From: Puffinus mauretanicus
Taxonomy: Eukaryota; Chordata; Aves; Procellariiformes; Procellariidae
Assembly: GCA_023333565.1 (NCBI GenBank)
Contig: JAJKFH010000102.1
Coordinates: forward strand, 3,038,001-3,102,000
DNA length: 64,000 bases
Direction: 5' to 3'
Position numbers and translations under genes: made by a program. A model generated the notes under the pieces. The model was not told where the DNA came from. It saw only the letters and a list, made by a program, of their open reading frames with translations, and made no database searches. Shown here one piece after another: positions 39,532 through 48,378 of the stretch. Every line of letters begins with the position of its first letter. Within the stretch, counting starts at the first letter, position 1.

Positions 39532-40175
39532 GTTGCTTTCAACTTTAGGTAATGTATAGCTGCTAGTTCCCTGTTGCAGTGGACCCTGAGATTGCAGGGG
39601 TTGATGGCTATGCTGGAATGAGAACCTCAGGTTACTTCTAACATTCAGTTTTCTGCTCTGACCATTAGCATCCTTTAATCCTGTTTACTCCTCAGCCTGG
39701 ATTCTTCAATGTTTTGTGTTGTCAAAATCTAGGGTATGGTAGGATCCAGTAGAGATTTGTCATTTCTTCCTAAATAATGTCACTGCCTCTTTATATTTGG
39801 TCGTTGATACGTAGGCTAATAATTTCTATAGTTAATGGAATGACTGAGAACAAGGATTTTGTTCTCTGTGGTTTAGTAAATTCTAAAAACCGAAGTTATA
39901 TATATGTTGTATGTCTTAGTTTTAATATTTAAAACCAGCACAGCCACGTCATGGGAGGTGTCTACCATTAGATGAAATTTCCAAAAGGTTGTTAAAGTAA
40001 AGAAAAAAAAGGTGCCTTCCAAAAACAAATACCACTTTTTTACTTCGTCTAAGTAAGTTGTGAAATTTAAAATGACACTAGAATAATTATGATTGCTTGC
40101 TGGAAATCTGCATAGATTTGGCTCTCTGATTTTTTTTTTTAAAATGTTATAAAGATTAGTTTACTGTCTATGGAT

Positions 40176-40218
40176 TGAATCCTTCCTGCATTACACATGT
40201 GACTAAATCCGTGGGGCC
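40176..40218 (+). mobile_element. Possible fragment of an old amniote interspersed repeat
   Basis: 'tgcattacacatgtgactaa' followed by 'atccgtgg' resembles the 'cagttacacctgtgtaaatccagag' section of the ancient amniote repeat found at 48.2 and 52.4 kb. Several mismatches are present. Confidence 0.35.
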
Positions 40219-41990
40219 CTGTGATCAGAAAAAAAGACCCAGAAAGGCATTAAAATAGTTTAGCCCATTCAGCTGCAAAGTCATCTTACACATATTTTCC
40301 CCCTAACTGGTTTTGTGTATGTTATTGTCAAATATGAATCTGCAGAATATCTCCTGGTCTGGAATCCTGTCCCCTTAGAGCAGTCAGCAGTTCTCCTGCA
40401 GCCTTGCTTAGCGGCTGGTACATGCGTGTCTTAGGGTTTATGTACTGCACTGTTTTCCTAAGCAATAATTTTCATATTTATTTTCACACCTTCTTAATTA
40501 TTTTATGTAGCTCATTTGTTTCCAGCATCAATCTGCATCTGTTCTTTCATTTTTTAAGCTGTGTGCATAATTTGGAAAGTTATCAATAGTGAGCAATCAC
40601 TAAGCAAAACAAACAAAGATAAAAAATTAATCTAAGCTTACTTTATCTATGGTATTGAAAGACAGTGAAAAGTATCGGTCATAATATGTAGATGTAGGGC
40701 TATCCTTATAGTAAATGAACCGGTTTTAATGTCTAGATAAATAGCTATATACTTATAAGCTAAACTTGTTTATCCAACTAGTCCAACTTGCTAAGGATCA
40801 CCGTCAAAATTTTGAATGCCTTTAAAAGTTATTTTTCAGAACACGGATATTCTGTATATAACTTCTGTTGTGCTATTTGAAATGGAAACGGGCTGCGAAG
40901 CCTGCCAACTCATCTTTCATGTGCCTTTCCCACTGGTGTCTCTCTCTTTCTGCAGAATCAAGCTTGCACAGCAGAGCGTTTCTGTGTTCCCTTTTACATG
41001 TGGTCCTCGTTAAGAAAAATACAATGAAGTTTAGCTGTGGTGAAATTATTTATTTGATTTTTTTTTTAACTGGTGCAAAAAGTAAATATGTTTACTGTGT
41101 CCCTTTCCATTCAGTGTATTTCCTTTTTTAAGCTCCATTTGTGTTCAACAAGACAGCCTCTTTCTCCAAGATTAACATTTCTTATGATTGTTCCTGACAG
41201 AGGATTTACTTTCAGAGGCCCTGCTAAGGATAACCAAAAAAGGGCATGTAGCAAGACAGTTTTGGCAGCTTGCACGAATTTTCGGAGCTTTTTAGGTCTT
41301 GGTTTTCTGATGAGTGGCTTCCTGAGCATGCCTAGGGAATGACAGGCATCTCTGCAGGCAGGCTGAACCCACCTTGGCTTGTGCGTAGTCATTGGCTGCC
41401 TATTAGAATAAATTGAGGACAATGCATACCGCTGCCTGCCAATTGTAAACATAAGGGATATGTATTCACTTAGCATTGACTTTTGGGAGGGGCCAAGGAA
41501 AAGCTGTAGTTTTATTGAATAGGGCTGTGTGTGAGGCTGCTGGTGTGCCTTTCTTGCTGTGCTCCTGCCCGAGCAGCCAGTTATTCATTTCCTTCCTACT
41601 AGTTGAAAACTTTTCAGCCACAGAGGTAAGGGCTTAAGATATGTATTTGTTTGGGAGAGAGCTCGTCTGACTGCCTTTGCGTTATGATAGAGATTAAGCA
41701 GCATGCGAAATCTAACGAGCCGTGGAAATAGTGCGAAAGGGTCGGATACTATTTTTCCTCCCCTCCTCTCTCCGAGCCCCCCCTCTTTCCAGATGTTCGC
41801 GGTGAACTAAGGGAGGTATCTGTGCCGGGCGGGTGGAGGGGGTGCACTCTCGCCCACCCCAGCAGACCCTAATGTTGAGGTGTGGGGGCAAGGCTCTGTA
41901 TGCAGGGCAGGATCTGTGCCGGTCCCACTCTGTGCGAGATCCTGCAGTGGGCTTTTTAGTGGAGAAATAACCTGTCTGTCCTTTCTTTAA

Positions 41991-42015
41991 TTTTTTTTTT
42001 TTTTTTTTTTTTTTT
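41991..42015. repeat. Poly(T) run (T25)
   Basis: The longest homopolymer in the window, inside the CpG-enriched interval. No reverse-oriented AATAAA signal follows it, so it is not read as a pseudogene tail. Confidence 0.95.
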
Positions 42016-42135
42016 AAGAAAAAGGAATTGCAATGAAAACGTTTTTAGCATGGTAATGGCTGGTGAGTTGCTTTTAATTGTGCAACTTAAGACCTGGGCT
42101 TTCAGGGCTGCCTGACTGTAAAGGCAGTCTCCTGG

Positions 42136-42187
42136 CGTAACTGATACAGATACAGTAAAGCTCTGGTTAACGTAACTGATCTGATAC
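42136..42187. repeat. Spaced 17-bp direct repeat
   Basis: 'cgtaactgatacagatac' near 42136 recurs as 'cgtaactgatctgatac' ending near 42187, about 35 bases apart. This looks like a small local duplication. Confidence 0.7.
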
Positions 42188-42547
42188 TTGCTGAAGCAGA
42201 TGTCCGTCATGGCAGCCTTTCACAGAAGTATTGTTGACAATAGATGGCATCCGTTTTTGTCTTCAGCCTTCAACATGCGCAGCAGCGTATTGCCAGGATG
42301 TTTCTTGTGAAGTTGTCTTTCCTGTTAAAAGGGGGAGAAAAAATGCACTTGGGTGGGACTGGAGCTCTTAAAAGTCTGGGTCTGTGTTTGTGTCAGTCAG
42401 AGCGCTGCTGGGGAGAGCCGGCGAGCAGGCTCTCCTTCCCAGCTCCTTTGACACGCTCGGACAGTTTGAAAGCGTTGTGCAAGGCTGGCTGCTGATAGCA
42501 CGATATTCTGCATAGCGGGGAATTTCCTCAGAGAAAGAGCTGGGAAA

Positions 42548-42640
42548 ATGAAGGGAGGGACGAAGTTAGCTGCAGATGGATACTTGGGAGCAGCAGACGT
42601 TGACCGAACTAGTAACCTCTGGCCAGACCTGCAGCGATAG
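42548..42640 (+). CDS. Candidate 30-codon small ORF in CpG-rich DNA, unproven
   Basis: An ATG in a fair context (AAA before, A after) opens a 30-codon frame ending in TAG at the edge of the CpG-enriched interval. The product would be short and polar (Lys, Gly, Asp and Arg scattered), without a domain or signal peptide. It could be an upstream ORF or the start of a first coding exon, but no donor site within it is convincing and it may be chance. Confidence 0.1.
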   Translation: MKGGTKLAADGYLGAADVDRTSNLWPDLQR

Positions 42641-45195
42641 AATTGATTTTTCTCATGTATTGTTTGGAAGAATGGGCAAGATAACTGTTTTAAAATGACT
42701 TTTTGTGGAGTATTTGTTTTCAGAGGAGTACTTATTTTCAGAGTATGCCGTTTTTATGCAATTTTGCCTAGCTGAGGAGGCTTCTCTTGCTAAAAGGCGT
42801 AAAGGAGAATAATTTGTGAAAATAACACATTCCTTCCTTGGCAGCAGCTCAAGGAAAATAAGGAGGCAGTGTGTTTCTTTTGTGAGAACTGTGTTTTTAC
42901 TATAATTTGTCTATTTTAGGTACCATACTGTGAATGATTGTGCTTGTATGGTTTGCCATCAAAGAACCCCGGGACCCTGCATCCATTCTTTCTCTGTCTC
43001 ATTAACTGTAGCAGTAGGTTCTGTGTGAGCGTGTGCATCTGCAAACAAGTTTCATACCTTTTTCTTCTGTCATGGAGAGACAGGATGGGGTCCTAAAATT
43101 ACATACGCCCAAACCAATGAAATGGACTGTTTTAACATAAATTACAAATGGAGCGATGCCTCAAGGAAGTAAGTAGTCCATTTGCTTAATTAAATTGCCT
43201 TTAAGGTAAAGTGGGTCTGAACTATTCTCAACATATTTGAAAAAAGTACAGGTCCGCCTTTCTTTGGGAGGCTTTCTGATAGGCAGGTATCTCAGTCAAT
43301 AAAACCTGCACACATTAATGTAATATCTAAATCACGATGGCAGGGGAGAAACACCAGATAAGACGCCTGTGAACAAGAGACTAAATTGAAATAACTTGTG
43401 TTTCCTGAAAACTCCTCTTTGTTGCAGCATGTGACGACAAGAGGATCAATTCCACAACCTTTATTCACAGGATTAGTCTTGGTGAAATCAATACCATCAT
43501 TAACGGATGCAGGATCTGATGCAAGGGGAGTCCTGTGTACTATGAATATGCTTTGACAGTGAGTGATGTAAGCATGTATTAGGAGAATAAGGGATTTTCC
43601 ACAATTGCTACTTCATACGCTCACAGCATTATCCTGACACGGAGCAGCCTGAGAAAAGGGTAACTTCCCTTGTGCTTTTATTTCTTGTCCACCACTGATA
43701 CACAATGCAATAGTGACGCTGAAAGCTAGGTGATTTAAAGAAAAGAGGGGCTGTAAGTTCCTCTGGCTGACATTAGAGGGAAAATTACGGTGCATTAAGA
43801 TGGGAAGATTTCTTATTCCTCAAAGTCTCTTTGGGGCCACACACAGCACGGAGGCATGCTGGTCAGCATCCACCCAGACCCGCACGGGGTTAGGGCGCAG
43901 TGCTACTGATTCCAGGTGGTGAGACTAGAAAGACAGAGCAAGGCTTTTTTTGCTGGCTGCCTGCTGGGAGGTAGCTTCTGTCATATGAAGAGAAAGATGA
44001 CAAGGCAGGTCTATCAAGAAGTCCTCCTTGTTTCACCCTTCCCTGCGTGCAGCTGGAGTGGCCCTGCCTAGGGGGGTGATCTTTTCATTGCAGAAAAGTG
44101 AGAGCCTGCAGGTCTTCCTTCCTGCAGGACAAATAGCATTTGAATGCCCTGGGACTGTTTAAAATACTCTGATTTCTCAGTTGCTGACATGAGACCTATT
44201 CTGTTGGCTGCCCGAGTTATAATTTGTATTAAAGATCAGTGGAGTCTTTAACCCCTATCTGCCAAGGGTACAACTTGGTACATTTGATTGCTGCGCGTGA
44301 ACAAAGCAGGACAAGAAACGATATGTGCATAAGAAAGAGAGGGCCAAGAGTGCAGCATTAGCTGTCCATCTGCAGTGCTTGACTGGACTCTCCTGGGTAT
44401 CAGAGAAAGCACCAAAAAAGGTAACAGGGCAGAATGGGAAGTGCAATCCTGTGAACCTTTTGCTGCCTTTGAGAGAAGCTTTATGGGGAGTTTGCAGGAT
44501 TGGGCTCCAGGTGTACAAAGCCTGAGGCAGACAGGCCTGTGACTGCAAAGAGTGGGAGTCTATCTTCAAAGCAAGTTTTCATTCTTTAAAAATTGTCTCT
44601 TCTTAGTAACTACCCCCTGGCAGCTTGTAACAAGAAAGCTGCTTCCTTGCTAGAGCTCTCACCTTCAGAAATGTGCATGTGCAGAGGTCGGTTTGCTGGT
44701 TTTGTTCGTAGCTCCTGGGTGGTTTAAAGCCCCACGACCCGGTGAGAATGGGTTTTGGGGGCATCTTTACTGGAAACAAGGCACCTACCTACATGCTGGC
44801 ACTTACTTTCTTGGCGCTGGTGTTGGCTGGGAACCTGTAGCTATTGCATGCCTCCAAATGGTTTGTCAAGGATTGGGCTAAGGCTGAAATTTGACTCAAA
44901 GGCATTTGAAGATCAGATTAGATCTGACCTTTCTGGATGAAACACTGAGGTCATAGGACAGTTGAACTATGTAACAATTTCTTTTTGCCTTTCCTGATGT
45001 TTTGGTACAGTTCACCTAGCCCAGCGGGGAAGGACGCTCAGTATGTTGTAATTTGGGATCCCTCCCACCCCCAGGGGAGCTTGCTCCTACTTTTCTTGAA
45101 ACGGATTTGATTAACCGAAAAGGTTAGGGCACATAACACCGTTACTTAGCTGCTAGCCCTGGTATGTTAGCTGTATGATTTACATCTTGCGTAAG
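42621..45195. other. Non-coding DNA with a composition suggestive of conserved elements
   Basis: No gene recognised. The part at about 43.09-43.57 kb is rich in homeodomain-type TAAT cores and has scattered CpGs without repeats. Two CCTGCAGG octamers flank an eight-base spacer at 44105-44128. A minus-strand frame of 104 codons at 44255-44569 overlaps a plus-strand one and is judged accidental. Confidence 0.6.
44105..44128. repeat. Paired palindromic octamers
   Basis: CCTGCAGG occurs at 44105-44112 and again at 44121-44128. Because each copy is itself a palindrome, the pair can also fold as an 8-bp stem with an 8-base loop. Confidence 0.85.
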
Positions 45196-45750
45196 AAAGC
45201 GCTTCTTTTTATGTGTTTTTTCTTTGGAACCGTGCTTAGTGCTGATAAATGGTGCGGGGCTGGCAGCCTGGCTGCCAAGTAGATACCAGCATTAGCAGCG
45301 TGGTCTCTACCACATCCCTCTCCCCGAGCATCACCTCCGGGCCCTGTGGGGAGTGCAGCCTTCTGGACTTTCTCACTTGCAAACCTCCTGGCTTCTGCTT
45401 CCGTCTTGCAGCAACTGCTGTGCGGCCAGCTACAGCAGTGCCCAGGCTTGCTGGGCTCCCCGGCGGTGAGGCAGGTGGGCTCGGAGCTGGGGCACCCACC
45501 TCCTCCACCTGTGGTCAGGAACCGCCACTGCTGACTGATGCCTCTTTCCCCCTCCCTGCCCCTCGCGTCCGCCCTTTGAGAGGGGAAAACTCTGTCCATG
45601 GAGCAGAGGGCACCTCCTGATCAGAAGATCCTGGCTATAGCAGTGTTTATGGGACTTTGGGTCACAGCCAGGAAGAAGGGCTTGCGGGGACTGTCCTGCT
45701 GGCTTGCGGCGGGGCAGGAGCAAATAACTGAGGAAGAAGGGGGAAGAGAG
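45196..45750. other. GC-rich, CpG-richer block
   Basis: About 58% GC by eye, with around 20 CpGs in 550 bases, against an AT-rich background. Open frames exist on both strands (123 codons plus, 139 and 97 codons minus), as expected where GC-rich DNA depletes stops, so none is called a gene. It may be an exon-bearing or regulatory segment related to the CpG-enriched interval 3 kb upstream. Confidence 0.5.
45412..45465 (+). other. Candidate 54-nt internal exon
   Basis: A pyrimidine-rich tract ending in GTCTTGCAG (AG at 45410-45411) precedes 54 bases that are open in one frame as exactly 18 codons (QLLCGQLQQCPGLLGSPA), followed by GTGAGG, a good donor. The exon would be symmetric in phase. There is no homology that I recognise, so this rests on splice-site form only. 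Confidence 0.18.
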
Positions 45751-45828
45751 AAAGGAAAAAGGCGGCTATATCTGAAGCCACTGGAGTAATTTCTCCTTTG
45801 AATTTTTTCCTGTGGTCGTAAATACCTG

Positions 45829-45955
45829 GTGAGTCATTTAATGACTGTGTGTCTGTTTCAGTATCTTCAAGTAAAGGATAACCTATGCCTTTTTGTATTT
45901 AGCCCATAGGGCTGCTGGGGCTTAATTCGTTAGTGTTTATAAAGAATTTGTAATA
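45829..45955 (+). mobile_element. MIR-like (CORE-SINE) tail
   Basis: The segment follows the MIR 3' order: 'gagtcatttaatgactgtgt', then 'ctgtttcagtatcttcaagt' and 'aaaggataacctatgcc', then 'cccatagggctgctggggct', then 'taattcgttag' and 'tataaag'. These correspond to the MIR consensus elements 'aagtcacttaacctctctgtg', 'ctcagtttcctcatctgtaa', 'ggataataatacctacc', 'tcatagggttgttgtgagg' and 'attaaatgagttaata'. The tRNA-derived head is missing or unrecognisable upstream. It is an inactive fossil. Confidence 0.6.
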
Positions 45956-48238
45956 CCAAAATGCCAAGTTTAAGCACTGGCTAAAACCTTATTTTTGACT
46001 GATTTCCCAGCAAGAACATACGCTTTTTTTTGTTTATTCACACAGATATGTATTCTACTAAAAAGTAACTTTTTCTAGATTGTGGGTGTAAAATCGCTGA
46101 AGCCCAGGGAATGAGGTGGAAGATGGGCCAGGCTCAGTAGTGACACTGAACTGACATGTCTGGAGGGAATTTCTTGGGTGCTTGCAGATTTAACTGTGCT
46201 TGCTGCATCTGAGATAGAGCCTTCCTGTGAAGTTGTCGTGCACATACCAGAAACGTGGGATGACAGCTTTTACCTACAGTCCTGCCATAGTGTCAGAAGC
46301 TTGGAAGAGAAACGACTAAGCAAGCTGCTGAATCTTATCTGCTTGTCCAGTTTCATGTTGATGAGAGCATTTGAAATTGTAACTCCTGAAGCCAGGCCAG
46401 GCTGCAGTGGGGAAAATATTAGGGAAAGATTTCAGGCAATGGAAACAACATTACATGTTTCCACACCCTCTTGCGTACAGAATACAAATAAAGAGCATTT
46501 CCCTTGAGACTTGCTGTGGAGGGTGTGAAGCAAAGTGGAACCCACCCGTTTGCACATTTTCTGGTTTATGTCCTTAAATGGCAAAAAAAATCTTTGGAAT
46601 TTAGCTCATAGAAGTGTTATAAATAGATTTGTGGAGATAAAGTTTTGCTGTAAATGCTCTGGTTTTGGATCTATTCAGAAGAGTAACTCTGTAGGCCAAC
46701 AAATATCAAAAGGGGGGGGTATTGCTAAATGCAGGAGGACTATTGCATCGCACACAGATGAGCGTGTACGTGCATGGGTGTGCGAGCACCCCTTCTCCAC
46801 CTGCACTGACCCTCCCATTCTTCCTTCAAGTATGTGGAGATCTAAGGCGCATGGAAATCGCTGTGTGCACTTTTAGAAGTTAACTAACTTGGGGTGAGGG
46901 AGAACTAGCATTCATGATTCATCAGATTGCTAAGGGAGCCTGAACCTATGACAGCTCTGTAAACAATGGTCCTGAGATTTGTTGGCAGCTTGTTTTATGT
47001 CCTTCTCTGAAGCAGCTGGCTCTGGCTAGGAAGAAGCTGTGTGGGGCTGGATGAACCTTCGCCCAGCGAGCTCCGGAGCAGCGGTTCCTGTGCTCCTTCA
47101 GAAGTCAAGGTTCGGTCCTCCAGACTCGTGCCAGTTGGATTCCAGTCATCTTCAAAGGGAGCTCTGCCCAAGTGAAGGAGTCTGTGATCAGGCCCTTGTT
47201 CGTTTCTTATTTGCAAGGCTTTGATGTTCCTGTTGTCTTTCTGTGACTGCCACAGGGCATGTTACTACCCTTTTCCCACTTCATTCTTTTCTTTGACAGT
47301 GAGCTCCCTAATGGTGAAATGGTCCTCCTCCCTTCCCCCCCCCCCTTTTTTTTTTTAGCCACAGTGCTCACCCTGGTGAAATCTCTCTCTCATCCCAGAA
47401 GCAAAGGCAGGACCTTTTTTAATTCCTCGCCTTTTCAGAGGACCTAGCAGTGCTTGTTTGATAGTCCAGATCGTTACCTTCTAATACCAGGATTTGTTCT
47501 GAGGACAATTTCTGCTCAGCCTTCTGGGATCAGCTGCAGATGGAGCAAAAGCTAAGGGCTTTCTGTCTGCATCGTCCTAATGACCTAGTGATAACCTGCT
47601 TTCTCTCCGCAATTTCAAAAGCCATTGAGCCAGGGGAGAATTTGGCTTTACTCTGGCCTACTTAAAGCTCGTAGGTTTGGAAAAGAAATTCCTAGAGTTC
47701 AGCTGTAACGTGTAGAAACGGGGAACGGGTTTGGTTAGCTCTGAGATCCAGGGAAGAGTTTGGTCGGCTCTCATTTACCTGCATAGCTTAACCTGCGGGT
47801 GCTGCAGGATGTCTGTAGTCAGGATCCTTCATGGGAGGCTGGGGAGCGCTGCACCCCTGGGTCCTCAGAGAGGGGAGAGTTTGCTTTGGTTTATGGCTTT
47901 GGGAACAGCTTAGCCCCATACACAGAGCCACACCCCTGCTATGAAAATGAGGGGTTTCATTCAGATGTCTGATAAGCCACAGCTGTTGCTTTGCCACTTC
48001 AAACAAAACTTGGATTATAAAGACTGAAGTGCAGCATTTTAATTGCTGTAAATATGAATAAGAGTGTTTAGGCAATCCAGATGATACTGAGCCAAGCATT
48101 TCTGTGGCTAATGTATATTACACTGACAAAAGCAGGCCAGCTGAGAATTTCCCTACTGCTATCCCCATAACTTAAAACATCAATTGTTTTCTGCTGCATT
48201 GGTGAAAATGAGGGAGAATTTTTAACCTGGGCATCAGT
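45956..48238. other. Moderately GC-rich non-coding DNA
   Basis: No gene is recognised. A purine-pyrimidine alternating stretch at 46762-46784 is Z-DNA-prone, and a C11T11 block lies at 47335-47356. A 109-codon plus frame at 46178-46507 and a 113-codon plus frame at 46535-46876 are open without recognisable domains. Confidence 0.65.
47335..47356 (+). repeat. C11T11 homopyrimidine block
   Basis: Eleven C followed directly by eleven T and then AG. This resembles an extreme polypyrimidine tract before a splice acceptor (TTTAG), but no convincing exon follows. Confidence 0.9.
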
Positions 48239-48378
48239 TGGCCTGAATCTGATCTTGCTCTCAGCAGCGGTAGAGTGATGTAAACCGTACTGTTAGTTTA
48301 AAAAAAAAAAAAATTTGGTCTGATCTCAGTTATCTTAGTGCAAATCTGTTTGATTTCCTTGAGTTACTCAGAATTCAC
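48239..48378. mobile_element. Old amniote interspersed repeat (two segments split by A14)
   Basis: The first part, 'ggcctgaatctgatcttgct' followed by 'ctcagca', and the second, 'ggtctgatctcagttatctt' followed by 'agtgcaaatct' and 'ttgagttactcagaattcaca', match the recurrent pattern 'ggcctgatctgatctcagttacactggtgtaaatc...gagttactcagaattcaca' seen across turtle, crocodile and bird genomes. I recognise the pattern but cannot give its catalogue name. An A14 run (48300-48313) separates the two parts. The family is partly self-complementary, so orientation is left open. Confidence 0.55.

Larger units (their letters stand above)
33291..41555. other. AT-rich non-coding DNA, no gene recognised
   Basis: No gene recognised. 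Two overlapping plus-strand frames at 33.46-33.76 kb (100 and 90 codons) and a 157-codon minus-strand frame at 34839-35312 are open but match no family I know. Palindromes occur at 34375-34386 and 39049-39062, a hairpin at 36.3 kb, a TATA-like string at 35.14 kb and an A/C-rich block at 39.46 kb. The rest is unremarkable. Confidence 0.7.
41560..42620 (+). promoter_or_regulatory. CpG-enriched interval, candidate promoter or first exon
   Basis: Roughly 37 CpG dinucleotides fall in about 1.06 kb, several times the density of the surrounding DNA. The densest part is 41.70-41.96 kb, which is also GC-rich and contains a GGGCGGG Sp1-type box (41827-41833). A T25 run splits the interval at 41.99 kb, and a second CpG cluster follows at 42.19-42.62 kb. 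No TATA box is evident. CpG retention in vertebrates usually reflects germline-unmethylated promoters or enhancers. Strand is a guess, based on short open frames downstream on plus (83 codons at 42244-42495 and 30 codons at 42548-42640). It is weaker than a classic CpG island. Confidence 0.4.

Noticed and set aside
41991..42015. Poly(T) as the tail of a minus-strand processed pseudogene
   Set aside because: No reverse-oriented AATAAA signal, no gene-like body to the right and no target-site duplication visible. The same holds for the runs at 16.15, 29.57 and 31.43 kb.
41956..42210. Minus-strand 84-codon frame ending in poly-Lys
   Set aside because: The Lys stretch is the T25 run read backwards; no other coding evidence.
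45180..45723. Overlapping 123-, 139- and 97-codon frames on both strands
   Set aside because: GC-rich DNA depletes stop codons on all frames; composition is Ala/Pro/Gly-rich with no domain, and opposite-strand frames cover the same bases.
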